From the NCBI RefSeq assembly GCF_937425535.1, contig NZ_OW485601.1, positions 1,231,001-1,295,000 on the forward strand: a stretch of 64,000 bases of DNA. The letters run 5' to 3'. This document shows, piece by piece, positions 1 through 9,900 of the stretch. The number at the start of each line of letters is the position of its first letter. Position 1 is the stretch's first letter. The position numbers and the translations under genes are program-made. Under the pieces are notes generated by a model that saw only the letters and a list, made by a program, of their open reading frames with translations, had not been told where the DNA came from and did no database searches. This stretch comes from Rhodovastum atsumiense. Lineage in GTDB: Bacteria > Pseudomonadota > Alphaproteobacteria > Acetobacterales > Acetobacteraceae.

Positions 1-60
1 CGGCCGGGAATTAATTCAACGAATTGGCTATGTAATACAATTTTTGTGCGTGGAATTCCT

Positions 61-81
61 GCCCGGCGGAATCCGCCGGGC
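61..81 (-). terminator. GC-rich hairpin downstream of the YciI-like gene
   Basis: A 9-bp perfect stem (61-69 with 73-81) with a 3-nt loop lies 11 nt past the stop of the minus-strand gene ending at 93. There is no clear T-run after it on the minus strand, so it is either a weak intrinsic terminator or simply a 3'-end stabilising hairpin. Confidence 0.45.
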
Positions 82-92
82 TGTCCGCCCCC

Positions 93-395
93 CTATCCGT
101 GCCGGGCCTGAACGGCGATGCGCATGGGATGCACCTCGATCTTCTGCCAGACCTTGCCGGTGACATAGGGATCGGTGGCGAGCCAGTGATCCAGTTCCTC
201 CCGGCTGGCGACGTCGAGGATGCAGACCGAGCCGATCATCCCCCCCGCCTCGTCGACGATCGCACCGCCGATCTTGAGCCGGCCGGCCTCGACCATCGGC
301 GCGACATTGTCGAGATGCGCCGGACGCGCGGCCAACCGGCGCGCCGGCGCCCCGGCATCGGTGCCGTCCCAGGCAATGACGACGTATTGCGGCAT
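93..395 (-). CDS. YciI family protein
   Basis: Predicted 100-aa cytosolic protein of the YciI/YCII family (dimeric ferredoxin-like fold, related to muconolactone isomerases). The sequence shows the family pattern: a first strand starting MPQYVVIAWDG, a central glycine-rich segment IGGAIVDEAGG, and an end with a DPYVTGKVW stretch that matches the usual 'DPyv.aGvw' region. I chose the ATG at 395 because the family begins there; the reading frame stays open upstream with no family similarity. It lies downstream of a 3-hydroxyacyl-CoA dehydrogenase on the same strand, about 96 nt away, and may be co-transcribed with it. Most family members have no proven reaction, so none is assigned here. Confidence 0.85.
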   Translation of the reverse strand: MPQYVVIAWDGTDAGAPARRLAARPAHLDNVAPMVEAGRLKIGGAIVDEAGGMIGSVCILDVASREELDHWLATDPYVTGKVWQKIEVHPMRIAVQARHG

Positions 396-491
396 CGCAT
401 CAACCTCCCGCCACGCCCCGGTGGCAACGTGGAATGACAGACATTCGCACGGTGTCGGGCCGTGCAACAGAGCCGATCCCGGGGACAGGCC

Positions 492-1439
492 TCAGTCGCC
501 CCGCAACGGCCCGATCGCACGCAGCGCCTGCCGGAGCGCGAGTAACCTGCGATCGCGATCGCGCAACAGTTCCGCCGGCGTCCGGCCGCCCCAGTCGAAA
601 TAGCCGCGGCCGGACATCACGCCGGTGCGGCCCTGCTCCACCAGCAGGTCGAGCGTTTCGCTGCGCCCGCGGGCCGGCGGCGGCGCGTAGGTGCCGTTGG
701 CGAGCGCGGCCCGGGCCAGCACCAGCCCGGTGAAGTCGGTCTTGGCGAGATGGCCGAGCACGGGCATGCGCAGGGCGAGGCCGTGGATGATCGCATCGTC
801 GATCTCGCTCGGCGTGGCGTAGCCCTCGTCGAGCAGGTGGTTCACTTCCAGCGCGATCGCCGACTGGATGCGGTTGGCGATGTAGCCGGGAATGAAGCGC
901 CGCATCACCACCGGCACCTTGCCCATGGCGGCGACGAGGTCGCGAACCGTGGCGACCACGGCGGGGTCGGTGCCGTCGCCGCCGACGATGTCGCAGAGAT
1001 CCACCAGATAGGGCGGCGTGTACCAGTGCGCGATCAGCGTGCGCGGCAGCCGCCGCCGCGGCACCAACGGGAAGATGTCGAGATAGCTGGTGTTGCTCGC
1101 GATGATGGCGTCATCGCGCGCGGCCAGGTCGATTTCGGCGAACAGCTCGCGCTTGGCTTCGGGTTTTTCGACGATCGCCTCGACGATCAGCTCCGCGCCG
1201 GAGACCGCCTCCGCGAGCGTCGGGCAGCGCGTGACCACCGCATGCAGCCGCGCGGCGGTCCAGGCCGCATCCACCTCCCCGGCCTCGCGCAGCGTCGCCA
1301 GCGCGGCTTCCATCAGCGCCCCGGCCCGGGCCAGCACCTCGGCACTGGTATCGGTGAGGCGGACGGCATGGCCGCCCAGCGCGAAGACAAGGGCAAGGGC
1401 GTGGCCCATATGGCCCGCCCCGATCACGGCGACCTGCAT
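492..1439 (-). CDS. 3-hydroxyacyl-CoA dehydrogenase family protein
   Basis: A 315-aa NAD-dependent dehydrogenase of the 3-hydroxyacyl-CoA dehydrogenase/L-gulonate dehydrogenase family. The N-terminus carries the Rossmann motif GAGHMGHALA. Around residues 110-140 the SNTSYLD segment is followed by IAHWYTPPYLVD, where the His is the expected catalytic base. The C-terminal half is the helical 3HCDH_C domain. The ATG at 1439 (MQVAVIGAG) is the natural start; the upstream extension has no similarity. It is divergent from the nitronate monooxygenase gene with 120 nt between the starts. The family also acts on carnitine and sugar acids, so the substrate is open. Confidence 0.88.
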   Translation of the reverse strand: MQVAVIGAGHMGHALALVFALGGHAVRLTDTSAEVLARAGALMEAALATLREAGEVDAAWTAARLHAVVTRCPTLAEAVSGAELIVEAIVEKPEAKRELFAEIDLAARDDAIIASNTSYLDIFPLVPRRRLPRTLIAHWYTPPYLVDLCDIVGGDGTDPAVVATVRDLVAAMGKVPVVMRRFIPGYIANRIQSAIALEVNHLLDEGYATPSEIDDAIIHGLALRMPVLGHLAKTDFTGLVLARAALANGTYAPPPARGRSETLDLLVEQGRTGVMSGRGYFDWGGRTPAELLRDRDRRLLALRQALRAIGPLRGD

Positions 1440-1559
1440 GCACGTTTCTCCCCTGGACATGCCCGTTCCGGGCGGTTTGACCGCAGTTTGGCGATGCGGA
1501 AGATGCGACGTCAACTGCCTCGCCCCATGGCCCAACAACACAGTCCAGGAATCCACGAC

Positions 1560-2504
1560 ATGGCGCTTCCCCCCATCCTGCAGGGCCTGCCGCTGCCGGT
1601 GATCGGCTCGCCGATGTTCATCGTCTCCGGCCCGGAACTGGTGATCGCGCAATGCAAGGCCGGCATCGTCGGCAGCTTCCCCGCCCTGAACGCGCGCCCA
1701 CCGGAGATGCTGGACGAATGGCTGCGCCGCATCACCGGCGAACTGGCCGAGCACGACGCGAAATATCCGGACCGCAAGGCCGCGCCCTTCGCGGTGAACC
1801 AGATCGTGCACCGCTCCAATGCGCGGCTGCAGCAGGACCTAGAGATCTGCGTCGCGCACCGCGTGCCGATCATGATCACCTCGCTCGGCGCCCGCGAGGA
1901 GGTGTACCAGGCCGCGCATTCCTATGGCGGCATCGTGCTGCACGACGTCATCAGCGACCGCTTCGCCCGCAAGGCGATCGAGAAAGGCGCGGACGGGCTG
2001 ATCGCGGTGGCCGCCGGCGCCGGTGGCCATGCCGGCACCACCTCGCCCTTCGCGCTGGTGCAGGAAATCCGGGACTGGTTCGACGGGCCGCTGGTGCTGG
2101 CCGGCGCCATCGCCACCGGCGGGGCGGTGCTGGCGGCCCAGGCGTTGGGGGCCGACCTCGCCTATGTCGGATCGGCCTTCATCGCCACCACCGAGGCGCG
2201 GGCCGTGGACGCCTACAAGCAGATGGTCGTGGCGGGCAACGCGGCGGATATCGTCTACACTGACCTGATCACCGGCGTACACGGCAACTACCTGAAGCCG
2301 AGCCTGATCCAGGCCGGACTCGACCCCGACACCCTGCCGGGATCGGACCCGTCGCGGATGGATTTCGGCGCGGCGAAGGCCTGGAAGGACATCTGGGGCT
2401 CGGGCCAGGGCATCGGTGCCATCAAGGCGGTCGTGCCGGCGGCGGAACTGGTGGCACGGCTGCGGCGCGAATACGCGGCGGCCCGGCTGCGCTTGGCGCC
2501 CTGA
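1560..2504 (+). CDS. Nitronate monooxygenase (2-nitropropane dioxygenase family)
   Basis: A 314-aa FMN-dependent TIM-barrel enzyme of the nitronate monooxygenase family, which oxidises alkyl nitronates. Visible motifs are the N-terminal PVIGSPMFIVSGPELV, the phosphate-binding and catalytic segment AAGAGGHAGTTSPFALV with its conserved His, then LAGAIATGGAVLAAQALGADL and YVGSAFIATTEA. The ATG at 1560 has an AGGA about 8 nt upstream. An in-frame ATG at 1527 would add 11 residues and cannot be excluded. Many members are annotated as enoyl-reductase-like because of shared folds; the physiological substrate is unknown. It stands alone on the plus strand, divergent from the hydroxyacyl-CoA dehydrogenase. 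Confidence 0.88.
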   Translation: MALPPILQGLPLPVIGSPMFIVSGPELVIAQCKAGIVGSFPALNARPPEMLDEWLRRITGELAEHDAKYPDRKAAPFAVNQIVHRSNARLQQDLEICVAHRVPIMITSLGAREEVYQAAHSYGGIVLHDVISDRFARKAIEKGADGLIAVAAGAGGHAGTTSPFALVQEIRDWFDGPLVLAGAIATGGAVLAAQALGADLAYVGSAFIATTEARAVDAYKQMVVAGNAADIVYTDLITGVHGNYLKPSLIQAGLDPDTLPGSDPSRMDFGAAKAWKDIWGSGQGIGAIKAVVPAAELVARLRREYAAARLRLAP

Positions 2505-2651
2505 TCGGATTTCTGGCACGCTGCCGTTACGAGTTTGCTGCGTGTCTGCCCGGATGGCGACGACGTTGACCAGGCTGCCGAATCAGCGGCTATGGTCGGC
2601 GCGGGGCCGGTTCACGACCGGCCCCGCAGTCCCAATCCTGAAGGCCCCATC

Positions 2652-2855
2652 ATGCGTATTCTCATGGCTGGCATCTTCGCCAGCGCCATGCTCGCCTTTG
2701 CGACCCATGCCACGCCGGCGGCCGCCGCGGCGCGCGCGCCCGTCGCCGCCGCCACGATCGAAGCGGCAACGACCGGCACGGAAACAGCCATCGAGCAGGC
2801 GCGCTGGCACCGCCCGCATCACCGCCATCACCCGCGGCATCGTCGCCATTACTGA
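2652..2855 (+). CDS. Small secreted His/Arg-rich protein
   Basis: A 67-aa peptide that I do not recognise as a named family. Residues 1-25 form a classic Sec signal (MRILMAGIFASAML followed by small residues and alanines). The mature part is short and ends in a cluster of His, Arg and Pro (WHRPHHRHHPRHRRHY). The ATG at 2652 follows directly on a run of non-similar frame and is chosen because the signal peptide begins there. It is followed by a strong inverted repeat. The C-terminal composition resembles the two secreted peptides at 31862-32402. Metal binding is possible from the histidines but not shown. Confidence 0.6.
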   Translation: MRILMAGIFASAMLAFATHATPAAAAARAPVAAATIEAATTGTETAIEQARWHRPHHRHHPRHRRHY

Positions 2856-2861
2856 AAGGAC

Positions 2862-2897
2862 GCAGCGAGGCCAGAGCGGCCGCCCTGGCCTCGCTGC
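2862..2897. terminator. Bidirectional hairpin between convergent genes
   Basis: A 13-bp perfect inverted repeat (2862-2874 with 2885-2897, 10-nt loop) fills most of the 44-bp gap between the small secreted peptide (plus) and bcsD (minus). There is no U-run on either side, but the position between two converging stops makes a shared transcription terminator the likely role. Confidence 0.65.
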
Positions 2898-2899
2898 GG

Positions 2900-3325
2900 C
2901 TATCCGGCCGACCCGCGCGTGTAGCGGATCACCAGCCCATCGGCGGTGCCGCCGGTGACCCGCCGCGCCTTCATGGCGGGATCGGCCCCCGGTTGCGACC
3001 CCATCCAGGTCTCGTACAGGCCCTCCAGCGCGGCGGCCAGCCACATCCCCGGCGGCTCCCCGGCCCCGCCCACGCCGGGCAGCCCGGCATGGGTGAAGAT
3101 CACCGCGCGCTCTGCCTCGTGCAGCGTCACCCGCGTGCGTCCCCAGCGGATGCCGGCCAGCACCCCGTTCATTTCCGCCTCCAGCGCCTCCAGCGAACTC
3201 ACCGGCGCCAGCGGCGCCAGTTGCGCCATCTTCCGCCCCACCGTGCGCAACAGCGCATCCCGTCCGGCCACCCCGGCCTGCGCGTCGATCTCAGCCGCGA
3301 ATGCCCGCAGAAACAGGCTCACCAT
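2900..3325 (-). CDS. bcsD: Cellulose synthase subunit BcsD (crystallisation factor)
   Basis: A 141-aa protein matching the BcsD/AcsD family, which forms periplasmic octameric rings that bundle nascent glucan chains into ribbons in Komagataeibacter. It begins MVSLFLRAFAAEID and contains the family's KMAQLAPLAPVSSLEALEAEM helix and the end region GLVIRYTRG. It lacks a signal peptide, as is usual for the family. Its ATG overlaps the bcsC stop by 7 nt (ATGGTGA), so it is translationally coupled as the last gene of the bcs operon. Slightly shorter than the roughly 156 aa of the Komagataeibacter protein. Its presence suggests crystalline, ribbon-like cellulose. Confidence 0.88.
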   Translation of the reverse strand: MVSLFLRAFAAEIDAQAGVAGRDALLRTVGRKMAQLAPLAPVSSLEALEAEMNGVLAGIRWGRTRVTLHEAERAVIFTHAGLPGVGGAGEPPGMWLAAALEGLYETWMGSQPGADPAMKARRVTGGTADGLVIRYTRGSAG

Positions 3326-6300
3326 GTGTCTCCATTGAAGATGTAGCGCGCGTACAACGAGGCCGCGAACTCGTTCCAGTTGCCGGTGGCCTGATAGCCT
3401 GCCCGACCGCCGAGGGTAAGCGACGGACTGATGCGATATTCGATATTGCCGCGCAGATTGCCCGCCAGGCCCGAGGCGCTGCGGCCGGGATAGGTCGTCA
3501 CCGTGTCCGACGCAGCCTGGTTCTGCAAAGTCCATTGCAGACGGGCATCGTTCGGAAATACCGGCGAGGCGGATTCGCGATAGGTCTGGTAGCCGACCGC
3601 GCCGCCCACCGACCAGGTCAGCCCCTCGCCGCGCGAGGTGTAAGTAACCGGCACCATCGCCGCCATGTAGCTCTGCGGGCTGAAATACCCGCCCTGCCCG
3701 AGCGAGAAATAACGCAGGTTCCTGCCATAGCCGAAATAGACCAGATCGAGCCCCAGCCGCACTTCCTCGCCGCCCTGGCGCCACACCGCCGTGGAGCCGC
3801 CCGCGCCGAATTCGAGCATGGTATTGGGCGCGACCCCCCGGCCGGTCAGCCGCGCGCCGCCGCCACCGCCGTACAGCAGCGCATCCCCGAGGCTCAGCTC
3901 CATCTGCGCATGCCCGCCGAGCCGGGTCACCCCCCCCCAGAGCGTGTTGTTGGTGGTGTCGTGCGTCCCGGCATAGGACAGCACCGAATCGGTCACCGCC
4001 CGCCGCTCGCCGCGCAGGCGCAACCGCATCCTCTCATTGAGGGCCGGCGACACTTCCACCCCGCCGACCAGGGCCTGCAGCGGGAAGCCGAGCGGGGTGC
4101 TGCCGATATCGGCCTTCAGCCAGCCGAGTTCGTAGGCGGCGCTCAACCCGACGCCCTCGGCATGCTGGCTGGGAGCCAGCGGCTTGGATCCGAAGGCCGC
4201 CGTGCCGAACTGCGCCTGGCTCGTCGTGCCCGACGCCAGTTGCCCGGCATCGAGGAAGGTCGGCGTGGCACCGATGCTCGCCCGCCCCCGTCCGAGCGGC
4301 ATGACCAGCATTTCCAGCGGCACGGTGGTCTCGCTGAGCCGGTCGAGGCCCGCCGAACCACTGCGCACGCGCAATGATGGCCCGAGCGAGAGCTTCGGCG
4401 CCAGCTCCTGGCGAAGTGTGCCGATCTGGCCGTCAATCTCCCCGAGCGTCGCGTCGCCCGCCCCTGGCGTGGCGCTTGCCACCACCGTCGCGCCGGCGCG
4501 GAAGGGATTGGCCGCCGGCACCGCCGGGGGAAAGCCCGACGGCAGTGCGCGCGACAGGCCGCCCGCGCCATCGATACCGACCTGCTGCTCGCGCAGGCTG
4601 CGGGCGGTGCGCAGATCCTGCAATGCCCGCCGCGCATTGCCACGGGCCCGCGCCAGCTCGGCCGCGGCCAGCCATGCCACCGGATCGTTCGGCGCCACCT
4701 GCGTGCCTTCGCGCGCCAGGGCTTCGGCCCGCTCCCAGTCGCGCGCGGCGATCGCGGCCTGCACCGCCGCGCGCCGCGTCGCCATGTCGGCGGGATCGCG
4801 CGCCAGCACCGCGAGGCTGATCTCGAGCGCCCGCCTTGCATCGTCGGTGCCCCGGTACAGCCGCGCCAGCGCCAGGTTCAGCCCCGGATCATCGGGGGAC
4901 GCCGCCAGCGCCGGCGCCAACTGGTCATAGGCGTCGGCCGGCCGGCCCTGCGTGCCCAGCGCATCGGCGGCCCGTACGGCAAGGCCGTTGCGCAGCCCCT
5001 GCAACGCCTGTTGCTGGGCCGGGGTCAGCGCGCCCGTGGCCGGCAGCGAGGCCAGCAACGCCCGCGCGCCGGCATCGTCACCGGCCGAGAGCAGCGCGCC
5101 GGCATAGGCAAGGCGCTGCGCCGGCGTGGGCGTGCGCGTGCCCGCCTGGGCGATCGCCAGGGCCTCGCGCGCGCCGGCCGGATCGTGCAACGCCATGAAG
5201 CCGCGCGCGATGGCGACGCCGCGCCCGCCATCCGGATCGGGCGCCGCCGCCAGCGCCAGCAGCTTCTGCCGTGCCGCCATCCGGCTGGTCGCGCCCAGCG
5301 CCACGGCATCGCGGATCTCGGCCCGTGCCTGGGCCTGCGCCAGCAGCGCCTGCAACTCCGGCCCGCGCGCCGCCGGCGACAGGCGCGTCGCCAGCGCCAC
5401 GGCATCCTCCGGCCGGTCGTCCTCGATCGCGAACAGCGCCGCGGCCCGCAGCGCCTCGGCCGAGGCACGTCCCTCGGCGAGCCCCGCCATTTCGGCGCGC
5501 GCCTCCGCCTTCTGCCCCGACGCGGTGAGCGCCCGCGCGAGATCCAGCCGGATCCAGGGATCGGCCGGAGCCGCCGCGGCGGCGGCCCGCAGCAGCCCGA
5601 CCTTCTGCGCCGGATCCGACAGCGTCGCGGCGCGCTGGCGCAACCCCTCCGCCCGGACCCGCCCGGCGGCCGGGCTGCCGGCGGCGCCGGCCCGGTCGAG
5701 CAGGGCCTCCGCCCCGGCCAGGTCGCCACGGCGGGCCAGCACATCGGCCAGCATGGCCTGCGCCCCCGCGGTATTGCCGCCACGCGCGATCAGGCCACGC
5801 AGCACCTGCTCGGCCTCGGCCAGCCGGCCGCGCCGCATCAGGCTGCCGGCGCGTTCGTATTCGTCGCCCACGCCGGCCCCGGCGAGCGCGCCGTCCCAGC
5901 GGGACCTGTGCGCCGGATCAGCGGCGATCGCTCGTGCCAGCAGGTCGCGGCCGGACGCCGTCTGGTTCTGCCGCAACCGCACCAACCCCAGGCCGCCGAG
6001 CGCGTCGGCGTCGTTTTCATTCGCGGCCAGCACGGCGCGGAAAGCCGCCTCCGCCTCCTGCAGCCTGCCGGCTTCCAGCGCCGCGAAGCCCGCCTGACGT
6101 TGCTTCCCCGCCACGTCCGCCGCGCTGAGCGGCGGGTTGCGCGCGGTCTGCAGCCGTTGCGCGATCGCGTCATCGGCCCGCCGCGCCAGGTACGCCTCGT
6201 AGGCGGGGATGGCGGAGGCATCGAGGGGCAGCCATTCCAGCGCCTGTCGCCAGGCCCGCTGCGCCCGGGCCGCGGTGGCCGGATCCTGCGCCAGCCCCGC

Positions 6301-6915
6301 CAGCCGGCCGATGCCGTCCTGACGCGTCTGCGGCCGGTAGGTCAGCAGCTCGGCATAGGCCAGTTGCGCCCGCCGATCCTGCGGATTGGCCGCGAGGCGG
6401 GCCAGGCCATCGCGGGCCTGCTCCCAGCCGCCATCGGTGCCGGCCAGGGTCTGGTAGTACTCGACCGCGAGCGGACCCGGCGGCGGCCCCTGGAACAGGC
6501 GCTGGTAGCGCGCCACCGCCTCCGCCGCGCGTCCCTCGCGCCCGAGCCGGCGCGCCTCCTCGAGCGCGGCCGGGTCGATCGTGCCGACGCGCAGGGTTTG
6601 CTCGATCGTGGCCAGGCGCGGGTCGTCCGGCCGCGCCTCGCGCAGGGCCGCCAGGCTTTCCAGGGCCGCGCGGCGATTGCCCCGCGCCGCCTGCAATTGT
6701 GCCTGCAACGCCAGGGCGTCGGGGCTGCGTGGCTCCAGCCGCAACAACTGGTCCAGCGCGCGCTGCGCCGGTTCGTACTGGGCCTGCTGCAGCCAATAGG
6801 ACGCCTGGTCCAGCAGCACCCGGGCCGCCGCCGGGCGTTCCGTCTGCGCCGCCGCGGGCGGTGCCGCAGTCAGGATCGCCAGCGCCACCGGCAGGATGCG
6901 TCGAACCATCGCCAT
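3319..6915 (-). CDS. bcsC: Cellulose synthase outer-membrane export protein BcsC
   Basis: A 1198-aa outer-membrane protein. The first 25 residues are a signal peptide (MAMVRRILPVALAILTAAPPAAAQ). Residues from about 30 to 780 are TPR-like helical repeats rich in Ala, Leu and Arg, with recurring patterns such as ADALGGLGLVRLRQN. The last roughly 350 residues form the BcsC C-terminal beta-barrel, with alternating hydrophobic strands and a terminal aromatic (YIFNGDTW) typical of Bam-dependent barrels. It exports cellulose across the outer membrane. The ATG at 6915 is 5 nt past the bcsAB stop and fits the signal peptide; ATG 6909 is an alternative. The gene overlaps bcsD by 7 nt. Confidence 0.93.
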   Translation of the reverse strand: MAMVRRILPVALAILTAAPPAAAQTERPAAARVLLDQASYWLQQAQYEPAQRALDQLLRLEPRSPDALALQAQLQAARGNRRAALESLAALREARPDDPRLATIEQTLRVGTIDPAALEEARRLGREGRAAEAVARYQRLFQGPPPGPLAVEYYQTLAGTDGGWEQARDGLARLAANPQDRRAQLAYAELLTYRPQTRQDGIGRLAGLAQDPATAARAQRAWRQALEWLPLDASAIPAYEAYLARRADDAIAQRLQTARNPPLSAADVAGKQRQAGFAALEAGRLQEAEAAFRAVLAANENDADALGGLGLVRLRQNQTASGRDLLARAIAADPAHRSRWDGALAGAGVGDEYERAGSLMRRGRLAEAEQVLRGLIARGGNTAGAQAMLADVLARRGDLAGAEALLDRAGAAGSPAAGRVRAEGLRQRAATLSDPAQKVGLLRAAAAAAPADPWIRLDLARALTASGQKAEARAEMAGLAEGRASAEALRAAALFAIEDDRPEDAVALATRLSPAARGPELQALLAQAQARAEIRDAVALGATSRMAARQKLLALAAAPDPDGGRGVAIARGFMALHDPAGAREALAIAQAGTRTPTPAQRLAYAGALLSAGDDAGARALLASLPATGALTPAQQQALQGLRNGLAVRAADALGTQGRPADAYDQLAPALAASPDDPGLNLALARLYRGTDDARRALEISLAVLARDPADMATRRAAVQAAIAARDWERAEALAREGTQVAPNDPVAWLAAAELARARGNARRALQDLRTARSLREQQVGIDGAGGLSRALPSGFPPAVPAANPFRAGATVVASATPGAGDATLGEIDGQIGTLRQELAPKLSLGPSLRVRSGSAGLDRLSETTVPLEMLVMPLGRGRASIGATPTFLDAGQLASGTTSQAQFGTAAFGSKPLAPSQHAEGVGLSAAYELGWLKADIGSTPLGFPLQALVGGVEVSPALNERMRLRLRGERRAVTDSVLSYAGTHDTTNNTLWGGVTRLGGHAQMELSLGDALLYGGGGGARLTGRGVAPNTMLEFGAGGSTAVWRQGGEEVRLGLDLVYFGYGRNLRYFSLGQGGYFSPQSYMAAMVPVTYTSRGEGLTWSVGGAVGYQTYRESASPVFPNDARLQWTLQNQAASDTVTTYPGRSASGLAGNLRGNIEYRISPSLTLGGRAGYQATGNWNEFAASLYARYIFNGDTW

Positions 6916-6920
6916 GGCAC

Positions 6921-9900
6921 CTACCCTGCCCGCCGGCGCAGCCGACGCGCGGCACTCCACAGCAGCACGCGCAGCAGCACGAAGCTCAGCACCGCCGCGG
7001 CGGCCAGTGTCAGCCCGAGCAGCCAGGCGGGACTGTCGCGCAGCAGCCAGTCGGGCCACAGCCAGGGCGGCAACTCGCCCACCGTGTAGCCCGGGCCGGC
7101 ACGCCACGAGGTGACCTGCCCCGCCGAGAGCAAGGAAAGGTCCCCCTGGATCCCGGCCAGCATCCTGGGATCGGCCAGCGCCTGCACCATGGCGTCGACG
7201 CCCTGCGGCTCGCCGGCCAGCAGCGCCACCAGCGACCGTCCGCCGCCCGCGGGCGCGGCCGCCCCCAGCATCACCGCCTTGCCGCTGCCAAGCGGGGTGG
7301 CGAGCGCGGTCGCCGCGGCACGGCGCGCGTCCCCGGTGGGGTCGCCGAACAGCCGCCGCAGTCCCGGCAGCGCATCGGGCAGCGTCACCTGCAGGCTGCC
7401 GCCGTCCAGCCGGAACGGGCTCGCCTGCAGCATCCCGGCCGCCGCCGCCATGTGCGACAGCGTCCCCAGCATCAGCACGTCCTTGCCCGCCACCGCCGCC
7501 GCCCCGGCGGGGCGCAGCACGCTCAGGCGCAGCGCCGGGAGACCGGTGACGGTCCCCATCCGCCCCATCAATCCCAGGAAGGCCGAGACCTCGACCGTGC
7601 CCGGCTGGTCCGGCAGGATCACCACCGTCTCCGCCAGATCCGCCATGCGGGTGAACGGGAAGCCCGCGCCGGCGAAGGCCGCCAGGTCCGGCAGGGAGGC
7701 GAAATGATAGGCGTTCGACAGGTCGAGCGTGCTGTCGGCATCCACCGCCAGGCGCAGCTCATCGGGGATCGCCACGCACTCGCCGCGCCGCAGCGGCCGC
7801 GCATCGAAGGACAGTTCGAGCTGGTTGCTGCCGAACACCATCCAGGGCGGGATCGCGGCGATGCCGCCGAGCTGCGGCACGCCGAAGCCAAGCTGCCGCA
7901 GGCCCCAGTCCCACGGGCCGGCGCGCGATGCCAGCGGAAAGCTGCGCAGATAGAGCCCGTTGATCGACACATCCAGGCGCGAGACGGCAAGGTCCACCAC
8001 CGGCCCGGGTGGGGCGCGGAAGGCGATGTCCGCCCGGAACGGACGGCGGCGCCACGTATAGAGATCCGGCGGGACGCGGAACGGCACCCGGAAGGTGCCG
8101 GGCGCGTAGCCGGTGCCCTGCAGCTCGGTGGCCTCCACCAGTTCGCCGAACCGCACCGGACGGTCGGTCGGCAGCCAGCGCGGGGCATCGAAGGGCAGGC
8201 GCGGTGCCGTCGCCGGCGGCTGCACCGTCGCGATGGATCCGCCCAGGAACGGGCCGCCGAGGGCGAGCGCGCTCGCCGCCGCCATCGTCTCCGCCCCGGT
8301 GCGGCCGGCCACCACCAGCAGCGTCCCGAGCGGGTCGTTGGGATTGGGCAGCAAGGCGAGCGTCGGTCCGTTGAGCGGGGGCAGCGCCAGCCCGCCGCCC
8401 TGTCCATTGGCATCACGCGGGGTGGTGACCAGGATGGCGTTGCCTTCGGCCGGGGCCTCGGTGCCCACGGGAAAGGAGGTGCCGCGATAATCGGCGAGCA
8501 CGCCAAGCCAGGACGCAACGATGGCCGCGGCCTGCAACGTCTCGTTGGACGCGCCTTCCGCCACCACGAAGGGCAGCACCAGCTTCGTGCGCAGGTTGCG
8601 GTCGAAGAAGGGCAGCGGCAGGCGCGCGAGATCGCGTTGCGCCGGCAGCCGCGCCAGGGTCAGCGTCAGCGTGGCGCGATCCGACACGATCGCCCACAGC
8701 AGCCCGCTCAGCGGATCGTCGCAGGGCGCCGCGGTGCGACCGGCGAAGCGGAAGTTCAGCCGGTTGCGATCCTGGAAGAAGACCGGGTTGACGACCATTT
8801 CCACCGGCCCGAACTGCGGGCGGTCGCGATCGGGCTGGATGGTGCCGACATATTGTTCGTTCAGCGTCACGGTGATCGCGGACTGCTCCGGGACCAGCGC
8901 GGGCGAGGTCGCGCCGGCCAGCGACAGCCGCGCATCGGTCACCACCTCGTCGCCACGGATGCCAAACAGCACCCCCTGCAGCGCGCTGGTGCCGCGCATC
9001 ATCATCGGCTGCTCCACGCCGAGATCGTGCAGGCTCAGCACCACCCGCCGCATGTCGGGCCCGAGCGGCGGCAAGGCCGTGGCTGCGACAGGCGGCGGCG
9101 CGGCGGGAAACGGCGATGGCAGGGCCGGCACCGGCGCCGCATAGGGTCGGATCACCGGTGCAGTCACAGGCGGCTGCGGCTGCGCCCGGGCCACCGACGG
9201 CAATGCCACCAGCAACGCCACGGTGATGGCCCGGCGCAGGGCAGGACGGCCACGCGGGGGCAGCATGTAGCTCTGCCGGCTCAGCGTGCCGCCCGCCCCT
9301 GACCGGGCGAGCGCCGGGGGCGGGGGCGGCGGATCCGACGGCGCGAGGAACTGCCCGCGCGGGCGGAACAGCCCGCGGATGCTCACCAGCACGCGCCACA
9401 GGCTGAGCAGCGGCCGGTCCTTCTCGTAGCGATCCCATTCGAGCCACGCATCGGCCCGGCCGAACACGACCTGCACGATGCGGCTTTCCACGGCGATGTC
9501 GTCGATGCGCCAGAACACCTGCAGCGTCTGGTTGTCCCACCGCTGCGCCGTGGCGGGGATCAGGATCCGCTCCGCGCCCACGCTGAACTCGAGATCGACC
9601 GGCGTGCCCGCCGGCACGTCATCGACCATGTCCATGCGCATGGCCCCGCCGCTGAGCGAGAGATTGTAGGAATGGCCCTGCGCGGCACGGCCATCCGGCA
9701 GCAGCAGCGTCACCGGCAGCCGGGCGCGCACACGGGCGTTGCGACGGATCTGCCGCGTCTCCCGCCCGACCGCCAGCGCCGCCATGACCACCACCAGGCT
9801 GAAGCTCACCCAGATCGAGTTCAGCAGCAGCGCCTGGAACGCGAGCGTGTCGGGATGCCCGAACAGCAACCCCCAGAGGCCGCGCGCCAGCCCGGCCGCG

